Under the pieces are notes generated by a model. The model worked only from the letters and a program-made list of their open reading frames with translations, was not told the DNA's origin and did no database searches. Source: Alkaliphilus sp. NP8 (lineage in GTDB: Bacteria > Bacillota > Clostridia > Peptostreptococcales > Natronincolaceae). Taken from it: a stretch of DNA of 64,000 nucleotides. Positions 21,218 to 29,617 of this stretch are shown here, in pieces; the stretch's first letter is position 1; the number at the start of each line of letters is the position of its first letter. A program made the translations under genes and the position numbers. Where the stretch lies: the NCBI GenBank assembly GCA_015978205.1, contig JADWMM010000028.1, positions 62,001 through 126,000 on the forward strand, written 5' to 3'.

Positions 21218-22405
21218 TTAACAAGGTTCTGACTCTTTTGCAATAAATCCTACTTCTGCCAATATCTTTGTTGCTTCACTTATTTTGTGCTCATTTACCA
21301 TTACTATTGGACCTGTACAGCCCATTCCACTTTCTGCATAAACTCCTTTTTTCCAAAGAGCATTAACAGCATCTTCTAAATCCATAATATCTATACCTGA
21401 AATTGACCCTGTAACAACTTCTTTAGGAGGTGCTTCTACTACTTCTTCATTTTCATTAGATTTTTTATTATCTTTAGTTAAAGATTTTAAAATATCATCT
21501 AACTTTGCTTTTTTAGCTGCATTAAATTCGTTCTTTACAATTTCTTTTAAATTACCTTTACTTAGTTGTGCAGCATATTCAATTGCATTAGCTACTACTG
21601 GAACTCCCGATGCTCTAGACAATATTAATATAGTTCTATCATAATCTTCACCTATTCCTGGTCCATAACCAAAACCTGATGATTCATAGTCTCCACCAGT
21701 AGTAAATGAAGAAAAAACTTTCATAAATATATTTCCTGTTAATGTATCTTGAATCATAACATCAGGTGTTCCTGCTAAAATATCATTCCCTCTCATTATA
21801 GCGCCGCCATCTGATCTCATAGATTCAACAAAATTAATTTTATATCCATTTGCATCTAATTCTTTTAAAGCTCTTTCAACTTGTCTAGCTCCATCTACAT
21901 TTAATATCCCTACAGTTGGATCTTTTACTCCAGCTGCTTTAGCTGCAATTATTCCATATAAAGCATTTTTAACCATACCTTCTGTTCTGTTAGGAGACGA
22001 AGTTCCTGTAGTAGTAGCTAAAAACATTTCATTTCCTTTCCCTGGGGTAATAACCTTCCCTACAGTAGAAACACCTATTGGGAAGTTATAGTGCATTGTA
22101 ACGCATGCATGAATCTCTCCATTATCTAATAGTTCTTCCATTTTTTTATGTGCTTCTTCTTCACTATCTGCTTCAAACACTTGTAGATCTGTATTTACTT
22201 TAGGTCCAATTAATACAACTTCATAGCCTTGAGCCTTTCGAGCTGACATTTCAGCACCTTTAACTATGTTTTCTATTCCGTGTTCACTACCTAAGATAGT
22301 AACACCTATTTTAATTTTACTTCCAAACTGTCCAGTTTCTATTGCATCAGCTACATCATTAAAGACTTTTCCTATCATTTCTTTTACTATTTTGTTCTCA
22401 CTCAT
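21218..22405 (-). CDS. grdD: Glycine/sarcosine/betaine reductase complex component C, alpha subunit
   Basis: A 395-residue protein of the PlsX-like phosphotransacetylase fold. With GrdC it turns the acetyl/carboxymethyl group received from selenoprotein A into acetyl phosphate. Recognisable stretches are TLTGNIFMKVFSSFTTGG and SGMGCTGPIVMVNEHKI, the latter with the conserved cysteine (about 360). An acidic, low-complexity linker (about 310-335) separates the two parts. Start ATG 22403-22405 follows AGAGGTG. It is the last gene of the operon, 12 bases after grdC, and is followed by a terminator. Confidence 0.94.
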   Translation of the reverse strand: MSENKIVKEMIGKVFNDVADAIETGQFGSKIKIGVTILGSEHGIENIVKGAEMSARKAQGYEVVLIGPKVNTDLQVFEADSEEEAHKKMEELLDNGEIHACVTMHYNFPIGVSTVGKVITPGKGNEMFLATTTGTSSPNRTEGMVKNALYGIIAAKAAGVKDPTVGILNVDGARQVERALKELDANGYKINFVESMRSDGGAIMRGNDILAGTPDVMIQDTLTGNIFMKVFSSFTTGGDYESSGFGYGPGIGEDYDRTILILSRASGVPVVANAIEYAAQLSKGNLKEIVKNEFNAAKKAKLDDILKSLTKDNKKSNENEEVVEAPPKEVVTGSISGIDIMDLEDAVNALWKKGVYAESGMGCTGPIVMVNEHKISEATKILAEVGFIAKESEPC

Positions 22406-22417
22406 TATAAATCACCT

Positions 22418-23959
22418 CTATTTCCCTAATAAGTGTGACGCAAAATCTCTCATTGCTTCAGCTACCATAGATTTTACCTCTTGTTCTGAAACTCCTTCAG
22501 TCTGCACTTTTTCATTTCCTGTGTTTTTTTCCATAAGGATTGATACACCGTCAAATAAGTTCGTCATTCTACCTAAGAATAAACTACCTTTACCTACTAT
22601 CATAGCTCTTTGAATTTCATTATTTCTAAATGATTCTATAGCATGACCCACATATGGAACTCCAGAAGGAATATGTCCTTGTGTTGGTGCCCAACCAGGC
22701 ATACCATGTTCTTTTCCAAAAGTAGCTACATCTTTTCTTTCAAGCTCTTTTCTTTTAACTCCTAGTGCTGCTATCATTTTATAGTTTGATTCTGGAACAT
22801 CTCCAGCTCCAGCTGGTTTTGTTACATCTGGATTTTGCATTTCTACAGAATACTTATCTACATCTGTTATTTTAAGTTCACCTTTGTCTAAAGGTGCAGT
22901 AATTAAAGAAGTAATAACTGCCTGAGGTGAAGAGCCTGTTCCTACTGTATGTCTACCTACTAAATCAGTTCTAAGAATAGGACTCTCTCCATCATTTTTA
23001 CTAACTAATACTGCAAAACCACCTAATACATCTTCTAAAACTGGTATTTCTTTTTTAACATGATCTTTACCATTCATTCCAAGTTTTGCTGTTGCTCCAC
23101 CGGCTACAATAACAACATTTTCATAAACTCCAGATTTAACAAGGGCAGCAGCTTGAATTAAGGCATGAGTTGGTGCAGCACAGAACCCTCTAGTGTCTGA
23201 TCCAGTTGCATTAATTGCTCCACCTAGTTCAGCTATAGCTTTAGCAAAGTTGCCACCGCCTCTTTGGTTCATATCACCACAAGCTTCTTCTGAGCATTCA
23301 ATAACATAATCAATAGATTCTGGATCTATGTTATTTTTATTAATAAGATGAATGAAAGATAAAACTCCAGAAGCTTTTACAACTAAATTTTCAAAAATAA
23401 CATGTGCATTAAGATTTACATCAACTTCATGAGCTCTTTTAACGCAACCTACAACATCTCCGTTATTATAAATAGGTTCAGCATCTTGCTCATTTATATA
23501 TTTGTTAATATCATTCATTTCTTCTCCTTCTTTTAACTTAGCAATCATTTGCTCAGTTATTAAAGGATGTTTGGATAACTTTTCTTTAACCATATTTGTA
23601 AACGATGTATTGAGCTTTACTAAATCAAATACATCTGATATTTTCATAAGTCCAATAAATTCATCTTGCGGCATTATTTCTCCTAATTTGCCTTCTCTTT
23701 TTCCACCTTCAACTTTTTTATCATACCAAGGCATTTCATAATTTTGTAATTCCTCAGGTTTCATAGATCCAATATATACTTGGTTGGGAGGATAACTAAC
23801 AACTTCTTCATAGCTACGTAAGTGATTAGGAAGTTGCTTTAAATATTCAGAATTGGGATTTGATCGTTTTTCAACAGTTTGTGTAGTACCATTATGAAGA
23901 ATCATATCTGGTGTATGAACAAGAACATAACCAGCAGCTTTTGCCACAGCATACGACAT
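22418..23959 (-). CDS. grdC: Glycine/sarcosine/betaine reductase complex component C, beta subunit
   Basis: A 513-residue thiolase/KAS-III-like protein. Family stretches are SYAVAKAAGYVLVHTPDMI at the start, a cysteine region ECSEEACGDMNQRGGGNFA, TRGFCAAPTHALIQAA, and GHIPSGVPYVGHA. It works with GrdD to release acetyl phosphate. I chose ATG 23957-23959 because GGAGGTG lies seven bases upstream; a TTG five codons earlier overlaps that site. A 128-base gap with a large hairpin separates it from grdB, larger than the other gaps in this operon. Confidence 0.94.
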   Translation of the reverse strand: MSYAVAKAAGYVLVHTPDMILHNGTTQTVEKRSNPNSEYLKQLPNHLRSYEEVVSYPPNQVYIGSMKPEELQNYEMPWYDKKVEGGKREGKLGEIMPQDEFIGLMKISDVFDLVKLNTSFTNMVKEKLSKHPLITEQMIAKLKEGEEMNDINKYINEQDAEPIYNNGDVVGCVKRAHEVDVNLNAHVIFENLVVKASGVLSFIHLINKNNIDPESIDYVIECSEEACGDMNQRGGGNFAKAIAELGGAINATGSDTRGFCAAPTHALIQAAALVKSGVYENVVIVAGGATAKLGMNGKDHVKKEIPVLEDVLGGFAVLVSKNDGESPILRTDLVGRHTVGTGSSPQAVITSLITAPLDKGELKITDVDKYSVEMQNPDVTKPAGAGDVPESNYKMIAALGVKRKELERKDVATFGKEHGMPGWAPTQGHIPSGVPYVGHAIESFRNNEIQRAMIVGKGSLFLGRMTNLFDGVSILMEKNTGNEKVQTEGVSEQEVKSMVAEAMRDFASHLLGK

Positions 23960-24033
23960 AATAAACACCTCCAAAATTTTTAATAAATAACATATTAATA
24001 AAAATAAATCTTATTTTAAAACTTTTTATATAT

Positions 24034-24069
24034 TTAAATAGATGGGCAAAAGATCACCCATCTATTTAA
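24034..24069 (-). repeat. Intercistronic hairpin between grdB and grdC
   Basis: TTAAATAGATGGG (24034-24046) and CCCATCTATTTAA (24057-24069) form a perfect 13-pair stem with a ten-base loop. On the minus strand it is followed by AAATATATAAAAAG, not a clean U-run, so it may be a partial terminator, a processing site or a 3'-stabilising element. Confidence 0.7.
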
Positions 24070-24087
24070 TTACTTGCTATAGAAAAT

Positions 24088-25395
24088 TTATTCAAACACT
24101 TTTTGTCCTTCTACTTCTGTTTTTAATGCTTCTAAAGCATTCTCAACTAACTTTCTTCTAAGGGCCTTTTCTTCTTTAGGTTCTAGTTCTGGATTACCTA
24201 AAGGATAAGGAATTGCAATTGTAGGTACTATTCTATTAGCACCAACAGTTAATGATATTGGTACTACTGTACACATATGAACTACAATTATCCCAGCTCT
24301 TTCGATTTCTTTTACCATTGTTGCACCGCAACGAGTACAAGTGCCTCAGGTAGAAGTAAGAATAACCGCATCTATGCAGTCAGCTTTTAACTCTTTTGCT
24401 ATTTCCGCAGCATATTTTTTAGAATTAGCAACTGAAGTACCATTACCAACTGTACTGTAGAAATATTTATGTAATTCCCCAATAACCCCTTCGTTTTCCA
24501 TATCTCTTAAAACATCAACTGGTAACACTCTATCTGGATCCAAGTTAGCATATACTGGATCATATCCACCATGAGCAGTTTCATGGTCTGCTTCTGTTAA
24601 GTCACTAAATCCAGAAATATCGTATTTACCATATTTTGAAGCACTTGAAGATTCAATTTTATCTGGATTACCTTTAGGTACAATTCCTCCAGAAGTTACT
24701 AAAGCAATTTTTGATTTACTTAAATCTTTTATAGCATCATTAGGATCAACTCTATCAAAGTCAGGCATTGGATATTCAGTTACAAAATCCTCTCCTTTTA
24801 ACTTCTTTATGAGCATATTTACAGCTCTAGTTGCTCCTCTTTCTTCTGCAAAATAATTTCTCCTAATACCTCTTGCTATATAATTATCTTCTTCTGGTGA
24901 TCCAATTTCCTCACCTTTTAATAATTTAAGGGCAAGTGATGACATTGCAGGAATTGCTTTTCTCATAGCTGCTGCTGAATTTCCTGTTTCAACAATATAT
25001 ATATTCTTTTTAAACATATCAGCACCTGGATTCTCAGGATACATACCTGTTAAAACAGGAATGCCTAATTCATCATTCACTGCTTTAGCAATAGCTCCAC
25101 ACGCAACACCATATCTACCTGCATTAAATGCAGGACCTGCAATAAATAAATCTGGATCATATTTTCTTACCATTTCAATAATCTCAGTTTTAGCTTCTTC
25201 AATATTTTCATTGAAATATGAATCACCACAAATAATTGTTGCTACAATTTCAGCATCTTCTTTAATTGTTCCTTTTAAAGCCATACCAGGCCCTACTACA
25301 CCTTCTCTTATTTCCGGTTTAACATCGGCTTTTTCTTCTCCACCAATACCAGCAAAAAACTGATTTATATAATGAACAACTTTTTTCTTGCTCAT
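24088..25395 (-). CDS. grdB: Glycine reductase component B gamma subunit, selenoprotein (Sec350)
   Basis: The reading frame runs 435 residues only if the TGA at 24346-24348 is read as selenocysteine (residue 350). A stop there would cut off STUGTCTRCGATMVKEIE and 80 further residues that belong to the family. The motif U-X2-C-X2-C is the glycine-activating site of GrdB. Start ATG 25393-25395 follows GGGGGG. With processed GrdE it forms the glycine-specific protein B, which passes a carboxymethyl group to selenoprotein A. Standard gene calling splits it into two pieces. A SECIS hairpin is expected just after the UGA; a GCAC/GTGC stem is possible but I could not resolve it with confidence. Confidence 0.95.
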
Positions 25396-25446
25396 GCTTT
25401 CCCCCCTCTCTCATTTTTAACGGGAACTTATTGAAATATTTATAAA

Positions 25447-25923
25447 TTAATCGTTAAATTTACCATGTTCACTTCTTATACTCTTCATTTCATCTATAAT
25501 AGAGTCAACATCTAATACCATTTCCATCATACCGATTTGATCGTCAAATACTTCTTCATTTACTTCACCTTTGAATTCTGGCTCAACTGCGTGGTATACT
25601 CTTAGTCCTAACTGGACTCCTGCTAATGGACCTGCGAATGTTGGATCTCCTGCTGTAACAGTTTCTGCAGCTAATCCAGATGCTTCTGCTTCTGCGGCAC
25701 CTAAAATAACTACTACGTTTTCTGCTCCATGCTTTTCAGTTAGATCCTTTACTCTTTGTTGATTTTCTAAGTCCATAGCACCTGCAGCTGTTCAGACAAA
25801 ACATTCTGTAGCTGAGAATACTACTTCTGCTGATGTATCTTTTAAACACTCTTCGATAGCTGGACCTGGAATTCCATCTCTATCGCCAATAATGATAACT
25901 TTTTTACCATCATATCTTGACAT
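25447..25923 (-). CDS. grdA: Glycine reductase complex selenoprotein A (Sec44)
   Basis: Reading through the TGA at 25792-25794 gives 158 residues, the normal GrdA length, with the redox motif CFVU ending at Sec44. The 43 residues before it ([19 protein letters not shown]) and those after it ([34 protein letters not shown]) are near-identical to known GrdA. GrdA carries the Se-carboxymethyl intermediate between proteins B and C and is re-reduced by thioredoxin. Start ATG 25921-25923 has GAAAGGATG upstream. Plain six-frame translation shows only the part after the UGA. Confidence 0.97.
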
Positions 25924-25997
25924 ATATTCTCATCCTTTCTGTTTTTAATTTTAAGTTTTATAATATTTAAATTTAATTATACATATACTTTATTAAT

Positions 25998-27284
25998 TTA
26001 AAATCCTTTAGAGGACAATTTACCAAAGCCTGTTTCATTTGTAGCACCTGTTATTGCTTGAATTTCTACTTCAATGCTTCCATCTTTCCTTAAACTACCA
26101 TCGAAGCCACCAGCAACTTTATCTACATAATCTGTTGTTCCAATTATCTTTTTCATTGGAGGTAATATAATAGTTTCATTAGCATTTCCATTTGTTACAA
26201 CAGCATCGGCCTTTGGATCTGCATCTGCTAGGGATTGTGAAGAGCCATCTCTACCAGCATATTCATCAGTTACAATAACTGTCTTAATACCTTCATTCTC
26301 AATCTTTTTACAATTCATAATTAAGTCTGTATCAGGATTACCAAATCCTTCTTGTGATACTATAGCACCGTCTAAACCTAAGAACTTAGCTAATTTAGCA
26401 GTCCAATTTGAAGACCTTTCTTTATCTGCAAGGTAAACAGTTTCATTTGTTGCAATTACTCCAACAAAATTTATTTCTTTACCATGCTTCTCATATAAAT
26501 CTTCAATTATTCCATTATTTAAATGGACATATGTTGGATTTTTATCACAAGCTGATACACAATTACCACTTACAATGGCACCATCCATCATTTCTGTTGG
26601 ATAAAGAATCGTAGGTACTATTTTTTTAGCATCTACACCATATACATACGTATCATGAAGTAAACCTTGAGTTTGAAGCATATAGACATATCCTACTTTA
26701 GGTAAATCAGGATACTTCTTAACAGATTCAAGTATCGGTTCAGTTTCATAAACCTTTACTTCATCAGGTTCAATATTTCTTGCAACTTCACCTAAATACT
26801 TTGCAGCTTTAAATCCTATCATTCTTACAGCTGCCTCATGCTCATATTGCTTTAATCCATCAACTGGATCTGCTACAACAACTATGTTGTGTAGCTTAGA
26901 AAAAGGTGTGTACTCTGCTCCAGGACCAGTCATGTCTATAATACCTTCTTGGAAGCCAACAATTTTACCTGCAGTTACTACTGCTACATTTTTTAAAGCA
27001 TGTGTACGTCCACTACCAACAGTATCAACCTTACCTAGCACTCCTGGAAAAATTTCGCCTTGACCTTCAACCTTTACTCTAGGTTCAATAACATCTTTAA
27101 CAGGAGTAATTCTAATTTCTTCTCCTGGATGAGCTAATTCGATGTCGATGTTTTTAATATTTTCATCTCCACCAATTTCTTTAAGCATTTCATCTTTATT
27201 GACATAAAGCACACCATTTTCTACTTTAGTAGAATCACCAAACTTTACATCGTTAATAAAAACTTTTCCTAATTCTAAGCGCAC
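25998..27284 (-). CDS. grdE: Glycine reductase component B proprotein (alpha/beta), pyruvoyl type
   Basis: The 428-residue proprotein is cleaved before Cys242 in SGNCVSACDKNPTYVH, the cysteine becoming a pyruvoyl group that forms a Schiff base with glycine. That processing is family knowledge; the cleavage motif is visible. The likely start is GTG at 27282-27284 (MRLELGKVFINDV), with GGGAGGTG eight bases upstream; a GTG three codons earlier overlaps the ribosome site. It lies between trxA and grdA; a short GGCCTA/TAGGCC repeat (27309-27350) occurs in the gap upstream. Confidence 0.95.
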   Translation of the reverse strand: MRLELGKVFINDVKFGDSTKVENGVLYVNKDEMLKEIGGDENIKNIDIELAHPGEEIRITPVKDVIEPRVKVEGQGEIFPGVLGKVDTVGSGRTHALKNVAVVTAGKIVGFQEGIIDMTGPGAEYTPFSKLHNIVVVADPVDGLKQYEHEAAVRMIGFKAAKYLGEVARNIEPDEVKVYETEPILESVKKYPDLPKVGYVYMLQTQGLLHDTYVYGVDAKKIVPTILYPTEMMDGAIVSGNCVSACDKNPTYVHLNNGIIEDLYEKHGKEINFVGVIATNETVYLADKERSSNWTAKLAKFLGLDGAIVSQEGFGNPDTDLIMNCKKIENEGIKTVIVTDEYAGRDGSSQSLADADPKADAVVTNGNANETIILPPMKKIIGTTDYVDKVAGGFDGSLRKDGSIEVEIQAITGATNETGFGKLSSKGF

Positions 27285-27357
27285 AAGCTTCACCTCCCTT
27301 TATTTCTAGGCCTACAATTGACTTTTTTGTTTTCGTACCAACCATAGGCCAATTTGT

Positions 27358-27675
27358 TTATAAGTACTTTTTAATCATATTTTCAATATTTTCCTTTGTT
27401 GCATTATCTTTAGTTACTTCATCTACTTTTTCCCCGTTATTGTAAATTACAATAGTAGGTAAACCTAAAACTTTTTGCTTAATAGCTAATCTTCTAGCCT
27501 TTGTAGTATTTAATTTAGTAAACTTAATCTTGTCACCATATTGCTTTTCTAGATCTTCAATATCTGGCATTAAAGCTTTACATGGTTCACAACCATCTCC
27601 CCAATAATCAACTAAAACATGTCCCTCTGCATTTAATACTTCACTTTCAAAAGTTTCTTTATCAACCACTAACAT
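27358..27675 (-). CDS. trxA: Thioredoxin of the glycine reductase operon
   Basis: A 105-residue thioredoxin with active site GCEPC (Cys29, Cys32) instead of the usual WCGPC, and cis-proline LPTIVIY. Divergent GCxPC thioredoxins are typical of glycine-reductase operons, where they reduce selenoprotein A after each turnover. Start ATG 27673-27675 has AGGAGG upstream. It lies between trxB and grdE, as in C. difficile. Confidence 0.95.
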   Translation of the reverse strand: MLVVDKETFESEVLNAEGHVLVDYWGDGCEPCKALMPDIEDLEKQYGDKIKFTKLNTTKARRLAIKQKVLGLPTIVIYNNGEKVDEVTKDNATKENIENMIKKYL

Positions 27676-27709
27676 ATTTTGTACCTCCTTTTATTTATAT
27701 ATTTAAAAA

Positions 27710-28657
27710 TTAATTTTCTAACTCATTTTCTATATATTTTTCAGCCTGAGTTGCTGCAATAGCTCCATCTGCTGCTGCTGTAATAACTTGTCTTAAAGAT
27801 TTAACTCTACAGTCACCTGCTGCAAATACACCTGGAATATTGGTTTTCATATTATCATCAGTTATTATATAACCAGTTTCATCCATTTTTATAACTCCTT
27901 CAAACATCTTAGTTGCAGGAATATATCCAATGAATACAAATATCCCAAAAGTTCCATCTTCTTCATCTGCAGTATACTCTGTAACTTCCCCAGTTTTTTT
28001 ATTTCTAAATATTGCACTTTCTACTATTCCATCACCTTTAATTTCTTCTATAACAGTATCCCACATAAATTCAATTTTAGAATTATTAAATGCTTTTTCT
28101 TGAATCGACTTTGCTGCTCTAAGTTCATCTCGTCTATGTACTATAGTTACTTTTCTTGCAAATTTAGTTAAAAACATAGCTTCTTCAACAGCAGAGTCTC
28201 CACCACCTATAACGAATACTTCTAAATCCGTAAAAAAGTCTGCATCGCAAGTGGCACAATATGACACTCCTTTACCTGATAACTCTTTTTCTCCTGGAAC
28301 GCCAGCAAGTCTTGGGTTTGCACCTGAAGCTATAATTATAGATTTAGTTTTATAACTTGTCTTTTCTCCTACTAAAGTTTTAATTGTGCCATCTACTTTT
28401 ATTTCATTTATGGTATCTTTCTCAAATTCTGCTCCAAATTCTTTGCACTGTTCTACCATTCTATCTATTAGAATTGGTCCTGTAGCATTTTCCATAGAAC
28501 CTGGGTAGTTAGCAACTTCTGAAGTAGTTACAATTTGTCCACCTGCTTTTTCTTTTTCCAAAATTAGTGTAGACATTTTACCTCTAGCTGCATAAAGTCC
28601 AGCAGACAACCCAGCAGGCCCTCCCCCTATTATAATTACATCATAAACATTCTCCAT
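27710..28657 (-). CDS. trxB: Thioredoxin reductase
   Basis: A 315-residue FAD enzyme. FAD site GGGPAGLSAGLYAAR, redox pair CATC (Cys134, Cys137), NADPH domain GGGDSAVEEAMFL followed by VHRRDELRAAK (the HRR favours NADPH), and C-terminal FAD site FAAGDCRVKSLRQV. It reduces the neighbouring thioredoxin, feeding glycine reductase. I started at ATG 28655-28657 (MENVYDV), nine bases after AAGGAG; a GTG three codons earlier overlaps that site. Cotranscription with grdX and trxA is indicated by short gaps and the shared riboswitch leader. Confidence 0.96.
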   Translation of the reverse strand: MENVYDVIIIGGGPAGLSAGLYAARGKMSTLILEKEKAGGQIVTTSEVANYPGSMENATGPILIDRMVEQCKEFGAEFEKDTINEIKVDGTIKTLVGEKTSYKTKSIIIASGANPRLAGVPGEKELSGKGVSYCATCDADFFTDLEVFVIGGGDSAVEEAMFLTKFARKVTIVHRRDELRAAKSIQEKAFNNSKIEFMWDTVIEEIKGDGIVESAIFRNKKTGEVTEYTADEEDGTFGIFVFIGYIPATKMFEGVIKMDETGYIITDDNMKTNIPGVFAAGDCRVKSLRQVITAAADGAIAATQAEKYIENELEN

Positions 28658-28711
28658 AAATTCCACTCCTTAGTTTTAAGATTTTTAAACTAAATTGATA
28701 TATTTATTAAA

Positions 28712-29101
28712 TTACTTATTAAACTGTGTCATACTTTCAATTCCACTATTCAATAGTTCAAAATCAATTTCCATAAAATCTTCTAATATATTATTATTCC
28801 ATTTTTTAGGAGTTTTTATACTGATAAATTTTTTAGCAGTAATAATACTTTCCTCTATAATAGCTAAGGATTTTGTATCTAGTTTTTCTTTTGTTTTAGA
28901 AATTATCACGCTTTTATAAGGTGTTTCATTAGGTTTTACACTACCAGATAGTGGGTGTGTCAAAAGTTCATGCCCTTCATGTATTTTATTTCTTACAAAA
29001 ATTAATACATCTAAATAATCATTTTCCATAAACTTAACACAGTACTTATTGTTATATTTTTGACTAACTTTGGTATTATTTGTTATAATTGTGAATTTCA
29101 C
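28712..29101 (-). CDS. grdX: GrdX family protein, function unknown
   Basis: A 129-residue soluble protein, first gene of the glycine reductase operon behind the riboswitch. It matches the GrdX family in length and position, with stretches MKFTIITNNTKV, LIFVRNKIHEGHELLTHPL and GSVKPNETPYKSVIIS. No catalytic motif is evident; the conserved His/Glu in IHEGHELLTHPL might bind a ligand. GrdX is common in grd, sarcosine and betaine reductase operons but has no proven role. Start is GTG 29099-29101 after AGGGGTGA. Confidence 0.88.
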   Translation of the reverse strand: MKFTIITNNTKVSQKYNNKYCVKFMENDYLDVLIFVRNKIHEGHELLTHPLSGSVKPNETPYKSVIISKTKEKLDTKSLAIIEESIITAKKFISIKTPKKWNNNILEDFMEIDFELLNSGIESMTQFNK

Positions 29102-29170
29102 TCAGGTCACCCCTGTATTTAGTTTTTTATCATATTTTACATTTTTAGATAAATTATACAAATAGTTTGC

Positions 29171-29219
29171 ATAAAAATAGAGCAACTTAAATACAATGTT
29201 TTATTGTCCTAGTTGCTCT
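29171..29219 (-). terminator. Riboswitch-controlled terminator before grdX
   Basis: AGAGCAACT arms (29179-29187 and 29211-29219) form a nine-pair stem; on the minus strand it runs into ATTTTTAT. It lies directly after the second glycine aptamer and 78 bases before grdX, so it is the expression platform. Confidence 0.85.
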
Positions 29220-29228
29220 GTTATTTAA

Positions 29229-29412
29229 CCTGAGAGTTTCTTTCCATATAGATACAGAAATTGCCCCGTTGGTGCTGAAATCAGCTTTTCAGAGTTCTGT
29301 CCAAATACGGTCCTTTTGCCTGAGATATTCACTAAAAAGCGGATAACTCTTTAGCTTCTTCCTTCGGCGTTTAGTTATTTACTAACTAAATCTCTCCCGC
29401 ATTTTTCCTCCA
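29229..29412 (-). promoter_or_regulatory. Tandem glycine riboswitch
   Basis: On the minus strand both aptamers are visible. Aptamer 1 (about 29412-29300): GCGGGAGAGA, then ACGCCGAAGGA, then ATCTCAGGCAAAAGGAC and TTGGACAGAACTCTG. Aptamer 2 (about 29300-29229): CTCTGAAAAGC, ACCAACGGGGCAA, and AAACTCTCAGG. The conserved CCGAAGG/CGGGGCAA and CTCAGG elements are diagnostic. Glycine riboswitches usually turn genes on when glycine is bound, which suits an operon that consumes glycine. Confidence 0.95.
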
Positions 29413-29486
29413 GCAATATATTGAATTGTCTTAATATTGTCTCATTGCTGTATTTTTAAAATTTTCTTATCCTTATCTTCAATCAC

Positions 29487-29515
29487 ATTATAATACATAA
29501 ACACTTTGGTAGCAA
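29487..29515 (-). promoter_or_regulatory. Promoter of the glycine reductase operon
   Basis: Minus strand TTGCTA (29510-29515), 17 bases, perfect TATAAT (29487-29492). Transcription would start near 29480 and run into the riboswitch. Confidence 0.75.
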
Positions 29516-29617
29516 CCACTTTTTTGAATTTTTTTTAGATATTTTTTAACTATTCAATCAAAACGTTGAAATTGTCAAATTTATAACAAGTCGAATTTTC
29601 TTGTTTATTTTTTTATC

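Larger units (their letters stand above)
29102..29617 (-). other. Noncoding leader region between degV and grdX
   Basis: This 516-base stretch has no gene. From right to left it holds a weak AACAAG/CTTGTT hairpin after degV (29585-29605), the grd promoter (29487-29515), a CAGCAAT/ATTGCTG hairpin-capable segment (about 29412-29450), the tandem glycine riboswitch and its terminator. Confidence 0.8.

Noticed and set aside
24034-24069. Hairpin considered as the grdB SECIS
   Set aside because: It lies past the grdB stop, about 280 bases from the UGA; bacterial SECIS elements are directly after the UGA inside the coding region.
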